Shown: positions 18,796 to 27,308, counted from the first letter of the stretch. The stretch: DNA of 64,000 nucleotides from Alistipes sp. (GCA_017624955.1 JAGAMA010000019.1:79335-143334), one strand, 5' to 3'. Notes: generated by a model not told the origin, from the letters alone. Numbers and translations: made by a program.

Positions 18796-20464
18796 CTACG
18801 AGTTTCTTGTACTTAACACGTTTCGGGGTTGTATCCTCGCCCTGAGCCTTCTTCCAAGCCTCATACTCGGAGTAGGTACCCTCGTAGAAGACTACGCGCG
18901 AATCGCCCTCGAACGAAAGGATGTGCGTAGCGATACGATCGAGGAACCAACGGTCGTGCGAGATAACCACGGCGCAACCGGCGAAGTTCTCCAGACCCTC
19001 CTCCAAGGCGCGCAGCGTATTCACATCAATATCGTTGGTCGGCTCATCCAAGAGAATCACGTTGCCCTCCTCCTTGAGCGCAAGAGCCAGGTGCAGACGA
19101 TTTCTCTCACCACCCGACAGTACGCCGCACTTCTTCTCCTGGTCGGCACCCGAGAAGTTGAAGCGACCGACGTAGGCGCGGGCATTGACCTGACGGTTAC
19201 CGAGCGTAATAAGGTCGGCACCCTGCGAAATAACCTCGTACACGGTCTTCTCGGGATCGATCGACTTGTGCTGCTGGTCGACATAGGCGAGCTTCACGGT
19301 AGGACCTACGCGGAACGAACCGCTCGTCGGCTCATCCAACCCCATGATCATACGGAAGAGGGTGGTCTTACCCGTACCGTTCGGACCGATCACACCCACA
19401 ATACCAGCAGGGGGCAGCGAGAAGTTCAGTCCCTCGTACAGCACGCGGTCGCCAAAGGCCTTCGTAACGTCGTGCGCCTCGATGACGATATCGCCCAGAC
19501 GGGGACCATTCGGGATGTAGATCTCCAGGCGCTCCTCCTTCTGCTTCGTATCCTCGTTCAGCATCTTATCGTAGGCCGACAGACGCGCCTTCGACTTGGC
19601 GTGACGACCTGCGGGCGACATGCGCACCCACTCCAACTCACGCTCCAGGGTCTTGCGGCGCTTCGACTCCTGCTTCTCCTCCATGGCCATACGGGCGGTC
19701 TTCTGCTCCAACCAGCCCGAGTAGTTGCCCTTCCAGGGAATACCCTCGCCGCGGTCAAGCTCCAGAATCCAACCGGCCACGTTGTCGAGGAAGTAACGGT
19801 CGTGCGTTACGGCAATCACCGTACCCTTGTACTGCTGCAGGTGCTGCTCCAACCAGTCGATCGACTCGGCATCGAGGTGGTTCGTCGGCTCGTCCAAGAG
19901 CAAGACATCGGGCTGCTGCAGCAACAGGCGGCACAACGCCACGCGACGGCGCTCACCACCCGAAAGCACCTTCACCGACTGATCGCCATCGGGACAGCGC
20001 AGGGCATCCATGGCACGGTTCAGCACCTGATCCAGCTCCCAGCCGTTTACCTGGTCGATCTTCTCGTAGAGTTCGCCCTGGCGCTCGATGAGGGCGTTCA
20101 TCTCATCGTCCGACATGGGCTCACAGAGCTTCATGTTGATCTCCTCGTACTCCTTCATCAGGGCTACGGTCTCGGCGCAACCCTCCTCGACCACCTCACG
20201 GACGGTCTTTGCATCGTCGAGCTTCGGCTCCTGCTCGAGGTAGCCCACCGAGTAGCCGGGCGAGAATACCACCTCGCCCTCGAAGTTCTTGTCCAACCCC
20301 GCGATAATCTTCATCAGGGTCGATTTACCCGAACCGTTCATACCCACGATACCGATCTTGGCGCCATAGAAGAACGAGAGGTAGATGTTGTTCAAAACAC
20401 GCTTTTGATTGGTGAAGGTCTTCGAGACACCCACCATCGAAAAGATAATTTTTTCGTCTGCCAT
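18791..20464 (-). CDS. ettA: Energy-dependent translational throttle protein EttA (ABC-F ATPase)
   Basis: 557 residues with two ABC ATPase domains. Walker A motifs are GMNGSGKST (41-49) and GPNGTGKTT in the second half. Signature motifs are [11 protein letters not shown] and [11 protein letters not shown], and the Walker B segments both contain LLDEPTN. There are no membrane segments. The linker and lengths match EttA rather than drug-resistance ABC-F proteins. EttA binds the ribosomal E site and gates the first elongation step according to ATP/ADP. It is transcribed alone from a promoter with a heptamer array (20499-20546). Confidence 0.93.
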   Translation of the reverse strand: MADEKIIFSMVGVSKTFTNQKRVLNNIYLSFFYGAKIGIVGMNGSGKSTLMKIIAGLDKNFEGEVVFSPGYSVGYLEQEPKLDDAKTVREVVEEGCAETVALMKEYEEINMKLCEPMSDDEMNALIERQGELYEKIDQVNGWELDQVLNRAMDALRCPDGDQSVKVLSGGERRRVALCRLLLQQPDVLLLDEPTNHLDAESIDWLEQHLQQYKGTVIAVTHDRYFLDNVAGWILELDRGEGIPWKGNYSGWLEQKTARMAMEEKQESKRRKTLERELEWVRMSPAGRHAKSKARLSAYDKMLNEDTKQKEERLEIYIPNGPRLGDIVIEAHDVTKAFGDRVLYEGLNFSLPPAGIVGVIGPNGTGKTTLFRMIMGLDEPTSGSFRVGPTVKLAYVDQQHKSIDPEKTVYEVISQGADLITLGNRQVNARAYVGRFNFSGADQEKKCGVLSGGERNRLHLALALKEEGNVILLDEPTNDIDVNTLRALEEGLENFAGCAVVISHDRWFLDRIATHILSFEGDSRVVFYEGTYSEYEAWKKAQGEDTTPKRVKYKKLVE

Positions 20465-20498
20465 ATATGCTTATTTTTGTTTATTTCGCTTTATCACG

Positions 20499-20546
20499 CA
20501 AAGATACTAAATTAAATTCAAAATTTAGAATGTATAATTCAAAATT
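20499..20546 (-). promoter_or_regulatory. ettA promoter with five heptamer units
   Basis: On the minus strand, five 7-bp units related to AATTTTG (20512-20546) lead through TTTAG into TATCTTTG (20499-20506), 34 bp before the ettA start. Same layout as the cassettes of pheT, the pectate lyase and gamma carbonic anhydrase. Confidence 0.6.
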
Positions 20547-20603
20547 ACACTTCGCGTGATTGGTCGGAGCCGACACAAAATGACAAACTTTTTCATCCTT
20601 TTA

Positions 20604-20633
20604 TTTGGGGGGGGGATTTTGTTTGTATATTTG
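20604..20633 (+). promoter_or_regulatory. Promoter with a G9 homopolymer in the spacer
   Basis: TTTG (20604-20607) and TATATTTG (20626-20633) flank an 18-bp spacer containing eight of nine consecutive G (20607-20615). The usual spacer is 19-21 bp, so gain of one to three G would bring it into the normal range. Confidence 0.7.
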
Positions 20634-20667
20634 TACCATTAACCCATCATCTAAAACTACACATACC

Positions 20668-21141
20668 ATGAAAAGAGTATTATGTTTGTGCCTCGTGTTG
20701 GTTATCAGTGCCATGACCATACAAGCTCAGCCAACACCCGACCAAGAAAAGGAAAAGCGCGTGATGCCCGTATGGCCGAAATGCGAGAACTACAAAGCGT
20801 CTGTTCCCTATTTTCGTGCATGGTTCAACAAGGAGTACGACCGTCAGTTAAACCTGTATCGCAAGGAGCATAAAGATCTTTACAAGGCTCAACGCCGCGA
20901 TTTGCAAGATTGCATGGCGCGCATCATCATCGACAAAACGGGGCACATGACCCTCGACTCCACCAAGCCGGAAACACTCTGCGAGATGCAACGCACCGTC
21001 ATCATCAACACGTTGCGAGAAGCCCCTGTTTGGCAACCGGCCACCGTCGGCGATAGGACAGTCAATTTTCCCATCATCCTTCCGATTAGCCATTCGACCG
21101 AACACGAGAATATCCACAAATACCCCGGGCGCACCGAGTAG
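20668..21141 (+). CDS. Small secreted protein with TonB C-terminal-like region
   Basis: 157 residues. Residues 1-20 are a clear signal peptide ending in IQAQ. The middle is helical and charged. The C-terminal part (about 95-150) has the pattern of a TonB C-terminal or energy-transducer-like domain: a strand IIIDKTGHM, a helix, then APVWQPATVGDRTVNFPIILPI, where W-x-P-A and a final P-I strand are typical. There is no N-terminal membrane anchor or proline-rich spacer, so it is not a normal TonB. The start at 20668 is chosen because it begins the signal peptide. A promoter containing G9 precedes it and a terminator follows it. Confidence 0.6.
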   Translation: MKRVLCLCLVLVISAMTIQAQPTPDQEKEKRVMPVWPKCENYKASVPYFRAWFNKEYDRQLNLYRKEHKDLYKAQRRDLQDCMARIIIDKTGHMTLDSTKPETLCEMQRTVIINTLREAPVWQPATVGDRTVNFPIILPISHSTEHENIHKYPGRTE

Positions 21142-21156
21142 GCAAGCGCAAAAACA

Positions 21157-21188
21157 AAAAAAAGAGTTGCAAAGGCAACTCTTTTTTT
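21157..21188. terminator. Bidirectional terminator
   Basis: GAGTTGC (21164-21170) pairs with GCAACTC (21175-21181), loop AAAG. The stem is extended by A7 on the left and T7 on the right, so it serves both the secreted-protein gene and rubrerythrin. Confidence 0.9.
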
Positions 21189-21207
21189 GTGCTAGATGCT
21201 TTTCTTT

Positions 21208-21786
21208 TTAGTAGTTCTGCTTCATCGGCTCGAAGTAGGACTGCGGATGCAGGCAGGCGGGGCAAGCCTTCGGAGCATCCTCGGCCTCGATGATGAAACC
21301 GCAGTTGCGGCACTGCCACCAAATCTTACCGTCGCGGTGGAAGAAGTCGCCATCCGTCAGGCGGCTCAGCAGCTTCAGGTAGCGGCGCTCATGCTCGGCC
21401 TCGACCTTGGCAATGTTGCGGAATGCGGCAGCTACGGCGGGGAAGCCCTCCTCGTCGGCTACAGCGGCAAAAGCGGGGTAGAGCACATCCCACTCCTCGT
21501 TCTCGCCCTGGGCAGCGGCCAGCAGGTTCTCCTGCGTCGTGCCGATCTTACCGGCGGGATAGGTGGCCGTAATCTCCAGATCGCCACCCTCGAGGAACTT
21601 GAAGAAACGCTTGGCGTGCTCCTTCTCCTGCTCGGCCGTCTCCATAAAGAGGCCCGCAATCTGCTCATAGCCCTCCTTCTTGGCTACCGATGCGAAGAAC
21701 GTATAGCGGGTGCGAGCCTGGCTCTCACCGGCAAATGCTTTGAGCAGATTCTGCTCGGTCTTGGTACCTTTCAAACTCTTTTCCAT
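21208..21786 (-). CDS. rbr: Rubrerythrin
   Basis: 192 residues. The N-terminal ferritin-like four-helix bundle carries the diiron ligands (GESQARTRYTFF, EQEKEHAKRF, EAEHERRYLKLL). The C-terminal rubredoxin domain has CRNCG and CPACLHPQSYF, giving the Cys4 iron site. Rubrerythrin reduces hydrogen peroxide with electrons from rubredoxin or NADH oxidoreductases and protects anaerobes from oxygen. The start at 21786 follows a good promoter at 21832-21862; an upstream ATG would add 30 atypical residues overlapping that promoter. Confidence 0.96.
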   Translation of the reverse strand: MEKSLKGTKTEQNLLKAFAGESQARTRYTFFASVAKKEGYEQIAGLFMETAEQEKEHAKRFFKFLEGGDLEITATYPAGKIGTTQENLLAAAQGENEEWDVLYPAFAAVADEEGFPAVAAAFRNIAKVEAEHERRYLKLLSRLTDGDFFHRDGKIWWQCRNCGFIIEAEDAPKACPACLHPQSYFEPMKQNY

Positions 21787-21831
21787 GGTTATTGTTTGTG
21801 AGTGTGTTTGTGTAATTTCAATTTGCAAGAG

Positions 21832-21862
21832 CAAAATTACATCTTTTTTCGAATCCTGCAAA
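21832..21862 (-). promoter_or_regulatory. Rubrerythrin promoter
   Basis: On the minus strand TTTG (21859-21862), a 19-bp spacer and TAATTTTG (21832-21839). A full match to the Bacteroidetes consensus, about 45 bp before the start codon. Confidence 0.8.
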
Positions 21863-21903
21863 CAAAATCGAATCAAGAGTTCTTATAAGACCACAAGCAA
21901 GAT

Positions 21904-22956
21904 TTATAGCCCTTTTTCGAGCAGCGCTTCCGTATCGACAAAGAAGGTACGAGATGCCGGATTGGTGGTCAGCGTATCGGCTGCCTCGCATGTCAGGAGG
22001 CGATATCGGTGGGCACGATCAACCCAGACAGGGATCGGCTGATAGCTCATTTGCAGCGGATTGTCGCCTTTCTTCTCCAGCTCGACCCGAACCATCAGAC
22101 CTCCGTCCGTATAACGCTTATGCTGATTCGACAGCAAATTACCGAGCGAATAAACGGTCAGCCCTCCCAACGAATCCTGCACGATGGGCTGCACGACATG
22201 CGGATGAGAGCCGATGATGAGCTGCACCCCCTCGCAGCGGAGAAATTCGGCCATGCGGCGCTGATCGCGGTTGGGTTTGCGCTCATACTCCACGCCCCAA
22301 TGCAGCGCCACGGCCAGGCAGTCGGGCATCCACTCCTTCGCGCGACGGATATCCTCCTTCATGCGCACCGTATCGAGCCGATTGACCACCGCAGGCTTCA
22401 CGACGGGCATGCCGTTCGTACCATAGGTATAATTCAGCAGGGCGATCGAGATGCCATTGATCTGCAAATAGAGGTGCGGACGGGCGTTTCGTTCACGCGC
22501 GGAGAGGAACACGCCCGTATGTTTCAGCCCCACACGATCGAGCGCCTCGATTGTTTCACGCGCACCGCGTGCGCCGTAATCCATGCAGTGGTTATTGGCC
22601 AAAAGGGCGACATCAAAACCTGCCTCACGCATTGCATCGGCCATCGCAGCCGGAGAGCGAAAGAGGGGGTAGCCCGTATAAGCACCCTTCGCGGCCAGGG
22701 TCGTTTCGAGATTTACAACCGCCAGGTCAGCCTCCTCGATTAGGGGTTTAAGATAGGTAAACGAGGGGCTGAAATCGTAGCCCTCCGAGGTGTGGGCAGC
22801 CGTCAGTTGGGGCGTGTGCACCATCAAATCGCCCGCAAAGAGCAGCGTGGCGCGCTGCACGGGAGGGTCGGCAACAACCGTCTCTAAAACGGGTGTCGGT
22901 TGCCCGCCGCAAGCGACCAGCAACATCACAACGCCATAGATCCACCCGCCACGCAT
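21904..22956 (-). CDS. CapA family lipoprotein (poly-gamma-glutamate synthesis-type metallophosphatase fold)
   Basis: 350 residues. The N terminus MRGGWIYGVVMLLVAC has a lipobox with C16 as the lipidated residue. The CapA domain follows, with LLFAGDLMVH, VVNLETTLA, LLANNHCMDYG, VALHWGVEY and IIGSHPHVVQP, which provide the calcineurin-like metal ligands. In Bacillus, CapA takes part in poly-gamma-glutamate capsule export. In Bacteroidetes, solitary CapA lipoproteins are common and their role is not defined. The start at 22956 is chosen for the lipobox. It lies 7 bp downstream of the DUF4491 gene, forming a two-gene operon. Confidence 0.87.
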   Translation of the reverse strand: MRGGWIYGVVMLLVACGGQPTPVLETVVADPPVQRATLLFAGDLMVHTPQLTAAHTSEGYDFSPSFTYLKPLIEEADLAVVNLETTLAAKGAYTGYPLFRSPAAMADAMREAGFDVALLANNHCMDYGARGARETIEALDRVGLKHTGVFLSARERNARPHLYLQINGISIALLNYTYGTNGMPVVKPAVVNRLDTVRMKEDIRRAKEWMPDCLAVALHWGVEYERKPNRDQRRMAEFLRCEGVQLIIGSHPHVVQPIVQDSLGGLTVYSLGNLLSNQHKRYTDGGLMVRVELEKKGDNPLQMSYQPIPVWVDRAHRYRLLTCEAADTLTTNPASRTFFVDTEALLEKGL

Positions 22957-22963
22957 CGAACGA

Positions 22964-23287
22964 TTACTTTTCGGAGCGGTTATACTTACGCTTCGGATTG
23001 GCCGGGAACCACCCCTTCTCGACACGTCTGCGCTGGTGGAAAAGCTCACCAATCGACCAGAGCGACGAGGCGCCCCACACAGCCAGCAGGGTAGCATAAA
23101 AAAGATTGTCAATCAGGATGGAGGCTACAATCGAGACAGCCCCCATCAGGGCAAAGACCCACCAACAGCCGACACCGAAATAGTATTCGCCCTTAATCAC
23201 CAGGGGGTGAAACAGGCCGATAATCAAGAAGGTAGCCACACCGATCGTGAGGCCCAGCAGATTGTATGTTTCCAGAAATTCCATCAT
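22964..23287 (-). CDS. DUF4491 family membrane protein
   Basis: 107 residues with three or four hydrophobic segments and the characteristic GLFHPLVIKGEYYFG and GWFPANPKRKY motifs of DUF4491, a Bacteroidetes inner-membrane family with no known function. The start is a double ATG (23287 or 23284). It sits 7 bp before the capA-like gene on the minus strand and just downstream of a heptamer-repeat promoter. A role in envelope maintenance is only suggested by its neighbour. Confidence 0.8.
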   Translation of the reverse strand: MMEFLETYNLLGLTIGVATFLIIGLFHPLVIKGEYYFGVGCWWVFALMGAVSIVASILIDNLFYATLLAVWGASSLWSIGELFHQRRRVEKGWFPANPKRKYNRSEK

Positions 23288-23293
23288 AGACGG

Positions 23294-23337
23294 CAAAGAT
23301 AAAGAGGAAAGAGGAAAGAGCAAAGAGGAAAAAGAGA
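23294..23337 (-). promoter_or_regulatory. capA-operon promoter with CTCTTTC-type heptamers
   Basis: On the minus strand at least four heptamers of CCTCTTT type (23302-23329) run directly into TATCTTTG (23294-23301), 7 bp before the ATG. The layout matches the AATTCTT cassettes elsewhere but the repeat sequence differs. Confidence 0.6.
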
Positions 23338-23376
23338 TTTTTGAAGAGAGCAAAGAGAATTTTAGAGAGAAAAAGA

Positions 23377-23413
23377 GAGTGCCATCCTAAGTCGTAGGCA
23401 AAGGATGGCGCTC
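23377..23413 (-). terminator. Terminator of the porin gene
   Basis: A 12-bp stem with one wobble (23377-23388 with 23402-23413), followed on the minus strand by a pyrimidine-rich, U-containing tract. Confidence 0.75.
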
Positions 23414-23466
23414 TTTGTTAATCTCATTAAGATCTTTAATTTCGTTAATCTCTTTATCTTTGCTCT

Positions 23467-24783
23467 TTAGAAGTGGTAGCAAACCTGCAAATTGATTCGG
23501 TTGGCGTGGCCGTCGATGCTGTCCATATTCTTGCGCGAACCGTAGAGATACTCGACACCCATCGAGCAGCGGGGCGTAAGGGCATAGAAGACATTACCGA
23601 AGATATAGCGCCCCTGGTGGTACATATTGCCCGTCGTGAAGCTATCGTCATGATCGACCTGCACCATCGAGTAACCGCCCGAGAGCCAGCAACGCTGCGA
23701 GAGGTTGATGCGGGCAGCCGCCTGCCATCCCCACATCTTGAGCGCCGAAATCTCCTCGCCCGAGCTGTCGGGCACCAAATCGAGCCCCGAGCCGGTCAAA
23801 TCCTGGATGTAGGGGGTGATGCCCTTACCATAGACACCATTCATATAGAAGCGCAACCAATCCCACGCCTTGATCGTACCGCTCAGCTGCACACCCCAAC
23901 CGAAGAGGCTCTTGTTATCCTCCACGACGGCATTGCGCACATACATATTACGGAAGACGGCCGATGCACGCAGGTGGCTCGAACGCTCGGCATCCCACGC
24001 ATATTGGAAGTAGACCGGAAAGTCGGGAATACGCTGGCGCATTTTGAGGAACTTCTCGTTGTAGGTTGCCGATACGGAGGGCATCTCGGCCGCAGCACCC
24101 AAAGTCAGGTGGTCATTGGCAAAGGTGTACTCATAGCGGATCATCGTGGCAAAGTTGAAGTTATAGGCGTTCGGGCCTTGGAAGTCGATCGTCAGCGGCG
24201 CTGCCTGCAGGTCGCAGAAGGTGGTCACATCACGACCCAACGTAAAGCCCCACATCGAGACATAGGCCGAGCGCACACGGGGTGTGTAGCTACCCTCCGA
24301 GCCGCCACGGAAATCGGCATCGACATAAATCACCACGCGCCCCAGCGTATTCGAGTTGGCAATACCTTTAAAATAGAGGCGCGAAGTCGAGGCATCCATC
24401 AAAAGTTGCTGGCGGTTGTTGTAGTTGGCCGTCAGCGGGATATCGTAAGGGATGAAGTCGAGGTTATCCGAGATACCGTCGAAGTCATACGAGGCACGCA
24501 GTGCGATAAAGCCGCCCAGAGCGAGCGAGAAACGGTTGTCACGCGTGGCAAAGACAAACATCGGGCGCTCGGTCTGCTGGAAGCCGTGGCGATGTGTATC
24601 GAGGTAATCCTGCGTGGCATCGCTCATCAGCGATAGTTTGTCGCAGGCATCATCCACCGCAACGCTCTCCTCCACACCGATCAGGTAGACCGTCGGGGAG
24701 TACTCCTCGTTAGGTTGCAGCGTCTGCGCCGTTGCGGCCGAGCTAAGGAGAAGGGCCGCCAAGAAAAGTCGAATGTGTTTCAT
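23467..24783 (-). CDS. Outer-membrane porin, DcaP-like
   Basis: 438 residues. A signal peptide (1-19, ending ATAQ), a short helical N-terminal region, then a chain of amphipathic beta strands ending in a terminal aromatic residue (VCYHF), as in outer-membrane barrels. FALGGFIALRASYDF-like and TLGRDVTTFCDLQAAPLTIDF segments resemble the DcaP-type trimeric porins, which take up dicarboxylates or other small solutes in Proteobacteria. The substrate here is unknown. Transcribed alone, with a terminator at 23377-23413. Confidence 0.72.
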   Translation of the reverse strand: MKHIRLFLAALLLSSAATAQTLQPNEEYSPTVYLIGVEESVAVDDACDKLSLMSDATQDYLDTHRHGFQQTERPMFVFATRDNRFSLALGGFIALRASYDFDGISDNLDFIPYDIPLTANYNNRQQLLMDASTSRLYFKGIANSNTLGRVVIYVDADFRGGSEGSYTPRVRSAYVSMWGFTLGRDVTTFCDLQAAPLTIDFQGPNAYNFNFATMIRYEYTFANDHLTLGAAAEMPSVSATYNEKFLKMRQRIPDFPVYFQYAWDAERSSHLRASAVFRNMYVRNAVVEDNKSLFGWGVQLSGTIKAWDWLRFYMNGVYGKGITPYIQDLTGSGLDLVPDSSGEEISALKMWGWQAAARINLSQRCWLSGGYSMVQVDHDDSFTTGNMYHQGRYIFGNVFYALTPRCSMGVEYLYGSRKNMDSIDGHANRINLQVCYHF

Positions 24784-24909
24784 AAGCCGAATCTAAATTG
24801 GTTGAATGTTTCGTTTTTATCAATTCCCTTTGCGGGGTGTTTCGGCTGTGATTTTTGCAAGATATGTGCCAAAGATGCAGGGACGAGGTGCAGGGGAGGA
24901 GGCGCAATT

Positions 24910-24939
24910 TTTGAAGAAGCAATTTTTTCGCTATCTTTG
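24910..24939 (+). promoter_or_regulatory. Promoter abutting the metallophosphoesterase start
   Basis: TTTG (24910-24913), an 18-bp spacer and TATCTTTG (24932-24939). Only 4 bp separate the box from the ATG at 24944, which implies a transcript with almost no leader. Confidence 0.7.
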
Positions 24940-24943
24940 TCCT

Positions 24944-26104
24944 ATGTTAGGATTCCTGATGATGGTGGTGGTCTATGGCCTCCTGCTGCGCGATGTGTGG
25001 CTGCTTCGTTCGCTCTTAAAGCTGGGCGAGGAGGCGATGTCGCGCCGTCGTTTGGTGCGCGTGTTGCTGGCCGCGGACCTGCTGCCCGTGATGCTGATGG
25101 TCGGCTACCTGATCGATAATCCGCCCATTGTCATGCGCGTTTCGATGTGGGTAACCTGGCTCTGGATGGTCGTCACGACCCTTCGACTCAGCTACGCCCT
25201 CTTTGCGCGCTATGTACATCGATGGGTAGGGTATATAGCCGCCACCGCCGCAGTCGGTGTTCTTGTTTATGGCGCTTTTTGGGGGCGTTGTGACCTCCGC
25301 ACCGAGCAGATCGAATACTGTTCCGAGCGCCTTCCCGCCTCGTTTGACGGCCTACGAATCGCCTTCTTCAGCGACCTGCACCTTGGTGCGCTGGTCGATA
25401 CCGAGAAGGAGGTGAGCCAAGTCGTGGAGCGTATCAACAAACTCACTCCCGATCTGGTGCTCTTCGGTGGCGATCTGGTCAATATTCGCCACTCGGAGCT
25501 CGATGAGCGTGCCACACGACTCTTGAAAGGGATTCACGCACCCGTCTACTCGGTCATCGGCAACCACGATGTGGGGACCTATATCGGCGATTCGGTGGCG
25601 CTGCCGTATGAGGTAAGCTACCGTCGCCTGGTCGAACAGCAAGAGGCAATGGGGTGGTGTGTGATGCAGGATACGACCCTCTACCTGCATCGGGGCGATG
25701 ATTCGATTTCGCTCTCGGGCTTTGCCTACGACCCTGCCTACAAGGAGGAGCGCCACGACCGCGATCTGCCGATGTCGGGGACCGACAAGGGGTATCGAGG
25801 CGTTCCGAAGGAGCTGTTTAACATCACGCTGATCCACGTTCCACAACATTGGGAGGAGATTCTGCGGCTCGGCTACGGCGATTTAACCCTCGCAGGTCAC
25901 ACACACGCCATGCAGCTCAAACTCCGCACGGGGCGTGGTCGCGGCATCTCGCCTGCACGCCTGATCTATCCCCGCTGGAGCGGTCGATACGATGCGGCAG
26001 GACGCACCTTATATATTAACGACGGGATTGGCTATGTGGCCTATCCGATGCGTATCGGAGCCCGTCCCGAAGTGACACTAATAACGCTAAAACGATGCGA
26101 ATAA
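24944..26104 (+). CDS. Membrane-anchored metallophosphoesterase
   Basis: 386 residues. The first 120 residues contain about four membrane helices. The C-terminal calcineurin-like phosphoesterase domain has FFSDLHLGA, LFGGDLVN, VIGNHDVG and LAGHTHAMQ, a complete set of two-metal ligands. The order matches YkuE/YaeI-type enzymes, some of which hydrolyse UDP-diacylglucosamine-like or other phosphodiesters; the substrate is unassigned. The ATG at 24944 is only 4 bp from the promoter box; MM at 24959 is an alternative start. The gene overlaps the ribD-like gene by 10 bp. Confidence 0.85.
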   Translation: MLGFLMMVVVYGLLLRDVWLLRSLLKLGEEAMSRRRLVRVLLAADLLPVMLMVGYLIDNPPIVMRVSMWVTWLWMVVTTLRLSYALFARYVHRWVGYIAATAAVGVLVYGAFWGRCDLRTEQIEYCSERLPASFDGLRIAFFSDLHLGALVDTEKEVSQVVERINKLTPDLVLFGGDLVNIRHSELDERATRLLKGIHAPVYSVIGNHDVGTYIGDSVALPYEVSYRRLVEQQEAMGWCVMQDTTLYLHRGDDSISLSGFAYDPAYKEERHDRDLPMSGTDKGYRGVPKELFNITLIHVPQHWEEILRLGYGDLTLAGHTHAMQLKLRTGRGRGISPARLIYPRWSGRYDAAGRTLYINDGIGYVAYPMRIGARPEVTLITLKRCE

Positions 26105-27120
26105 CCCTTTCATACGCAACCTCTAAGGATGGCTACCTCGACGATTGCTCGAACGAGCGACTGATGCTCTCCACGCCTGCCGACTGGGAGGCTGTCTATC
26201 GTCTGCGCCAAGCGCAGGATGCCATTCTGATCGGTGCCGAGACCCTGCGCCGTGACAACCCCTCGCTGAAGCTTGTCCCGGTGCGTGTCGTCATTTCGCG
26301 TTCGGGCAATCTCGATCCCTCGGCCCGTTTTTTCACGGTGGGCGAGGCCCGACGTATTGTCTTTACCGAGCAGCCCAATCCCGCGCTGGAGGAGGTTGCC
26401 GAAGTCATCGTTTGCGATCGTGGCATCACGGCTCGACGTATTGTAACCGAGCTGGAGCGAAGAGGGATCAATAACCTGATGGTCGAGGGTGGAGCAAAGA
26501 CCCTGCAACTCTTTTTGGGCGAAGGGTTGGTCGATGTCGTACGCGCGGCCGTCAATCCGGCCATCACGGTCGGGGAGAGAGGCTACGCACATTTCCGCTA
26601 TACGCCGCCCGAAGATGCGATCATCGCGCAGGAGCTGCTCGACGGCATGGAGGTTACGACCATCACGCTCAACCCCGACACGACGGAGGAGGATCTGAAG
26701 GAGCTACGCGCGGCGATTGACGAGAGCCGCCACTGCACGCCCGATGCGGGTTCTTACTGCGTAGGGGCTGTGGTCATCACATGCGACGGAGCACGTTTCA
26801 CGGGCTACACACACGAGACATCGCCCACGCACCACGCCGAGCAGGAGGCGCTCAAAAAGGCCCTGGAGGCGGGTGCCGATCTGCGCGGCGCAACGATCTA
26901 CGCCTCGATGGAGCCCTGCACCGAACGCAAGAGCGAACCGAAGAGTTGTACGCGCCTCATTATCGAGCATGGCCTGACGAAGGTGGTCTTTGCCTGCTAC
27001 GAACCAAGTAAATTTGTGCAGTGCGAAGGGGCTTGCACGCTCCGTGCGGCAGGAATTGATGTAAGGGTCTATCCCGACCTGGCGAACGAGGTGTTGCAGA
27101 TCAACGGGCACCACTTCTAA
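26095..27120 (+). CDS. RibD-like protein with reversed order: reductase then deaminase-like domain
   Basis: 341 residues. The N-terminal two-thirds (about 1-210) is a dihydrofolate-reductase-like RibD reductase domain: LSYATSKDGYL, ILIGAETLRRDNPSL, NNLMVEGGAKTLQLFL. The C-terminal third (about 215-335) is a cytidine-deaminase-like fold with HHAEQEAL and EPCTERKSEPKSC, the zinc ligands. Classical RibD has the deaminase first and the reductase second, and the usual zinc motif spaces its cysteines by eight residues; here the order is reversed and the spacing is nine. It could catalyse both steps from the pyrimidine precursor in riboflavin synthesis, or a related reaction. Its start overlaps the metallophosphoesterase stop. 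Confidence 0.75.
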   Translation: MRITLSYATSKDGYLDDCSNERLMLSTPADWEAVYRLRQAQDAILIGAETLRRDNPSLKLVPVRVVISRSGNLDPSARFFTVGEARRIVFTEQPNPALEEVAEVIVCDRGITARRIVTELERRGINNLMVEGGAKTLQLFLGEGLVDVVRAAVNPAITVGERGYAHFRYTPPEDAIIAQELLDGMEVTTITLNPDTTEEDLKELRAAIDESRHCTPDAGSYCVGAVVITCDGARFTGYTHETSPTHHAEQEALKKALEAGADLRGATIYASMEPCTERKSEPKSCTRLIIEHGLTKVVFACYEPSKFVQCEGACTLRAAGIDVRVYPDLANEVLQINGHHF

Positions 27121-27150
27121 AGAGCGAAGAGGAAAGAAGAATAAAAGTTA

Positions 27151-27270
27151 GCTCCCTTTAGTAACCTTTAGCTCCCTTTTTACCTTTCCGCCCTTAAGCA
27201 CCCTTAAGTACCCTTAAGGCACCTTATTCCACTCCCATCAGATTCCTTTAACGACCTTTAGCGACTCTCA
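27151..27270. repeat. 10-bp repeat arrays downstream of the RibD-like gene
   Basis: Three blocks of exact 10-bp period: units like GTAACCTTTA at 27151-27190, CCCTTAAGTA at 27191-27220 and ACGACCTTTA at 27241-27270. Here the blocks lie in the same orientation, unlike the inverted pair at 5251. Confidence 0.7.
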
Positions 27271-27281
27271 ACTAAAACAGT

Positions 27282-27308
27282 GAAGGGCAAGCAGCACGCT
27301 TGCCCTTC
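27282..27308 (-). terminator. Terminator of the large outer-membrane protein gene
   Basis: An 11-bp perfect stem (27282-27292 with 27298-27308), loop AGCAC, with a short U-run on the minus strand. Confidence 0.8.

Noticed and set aside
22957-23112. Upstream start for the CapA lipoprotein adding 52 residues
   Set aside because: It would overlap most of the DUF4491 gene in another frame and destroy the lipoprotein signal at the N terminus.
23414-23466. Plus-strand promoter with TATCTTTG near 23455
   Set aside because: No plus-strand gene follows; the sequence lies downstream of the minus-strand porin gene within A/T-rich repeats.
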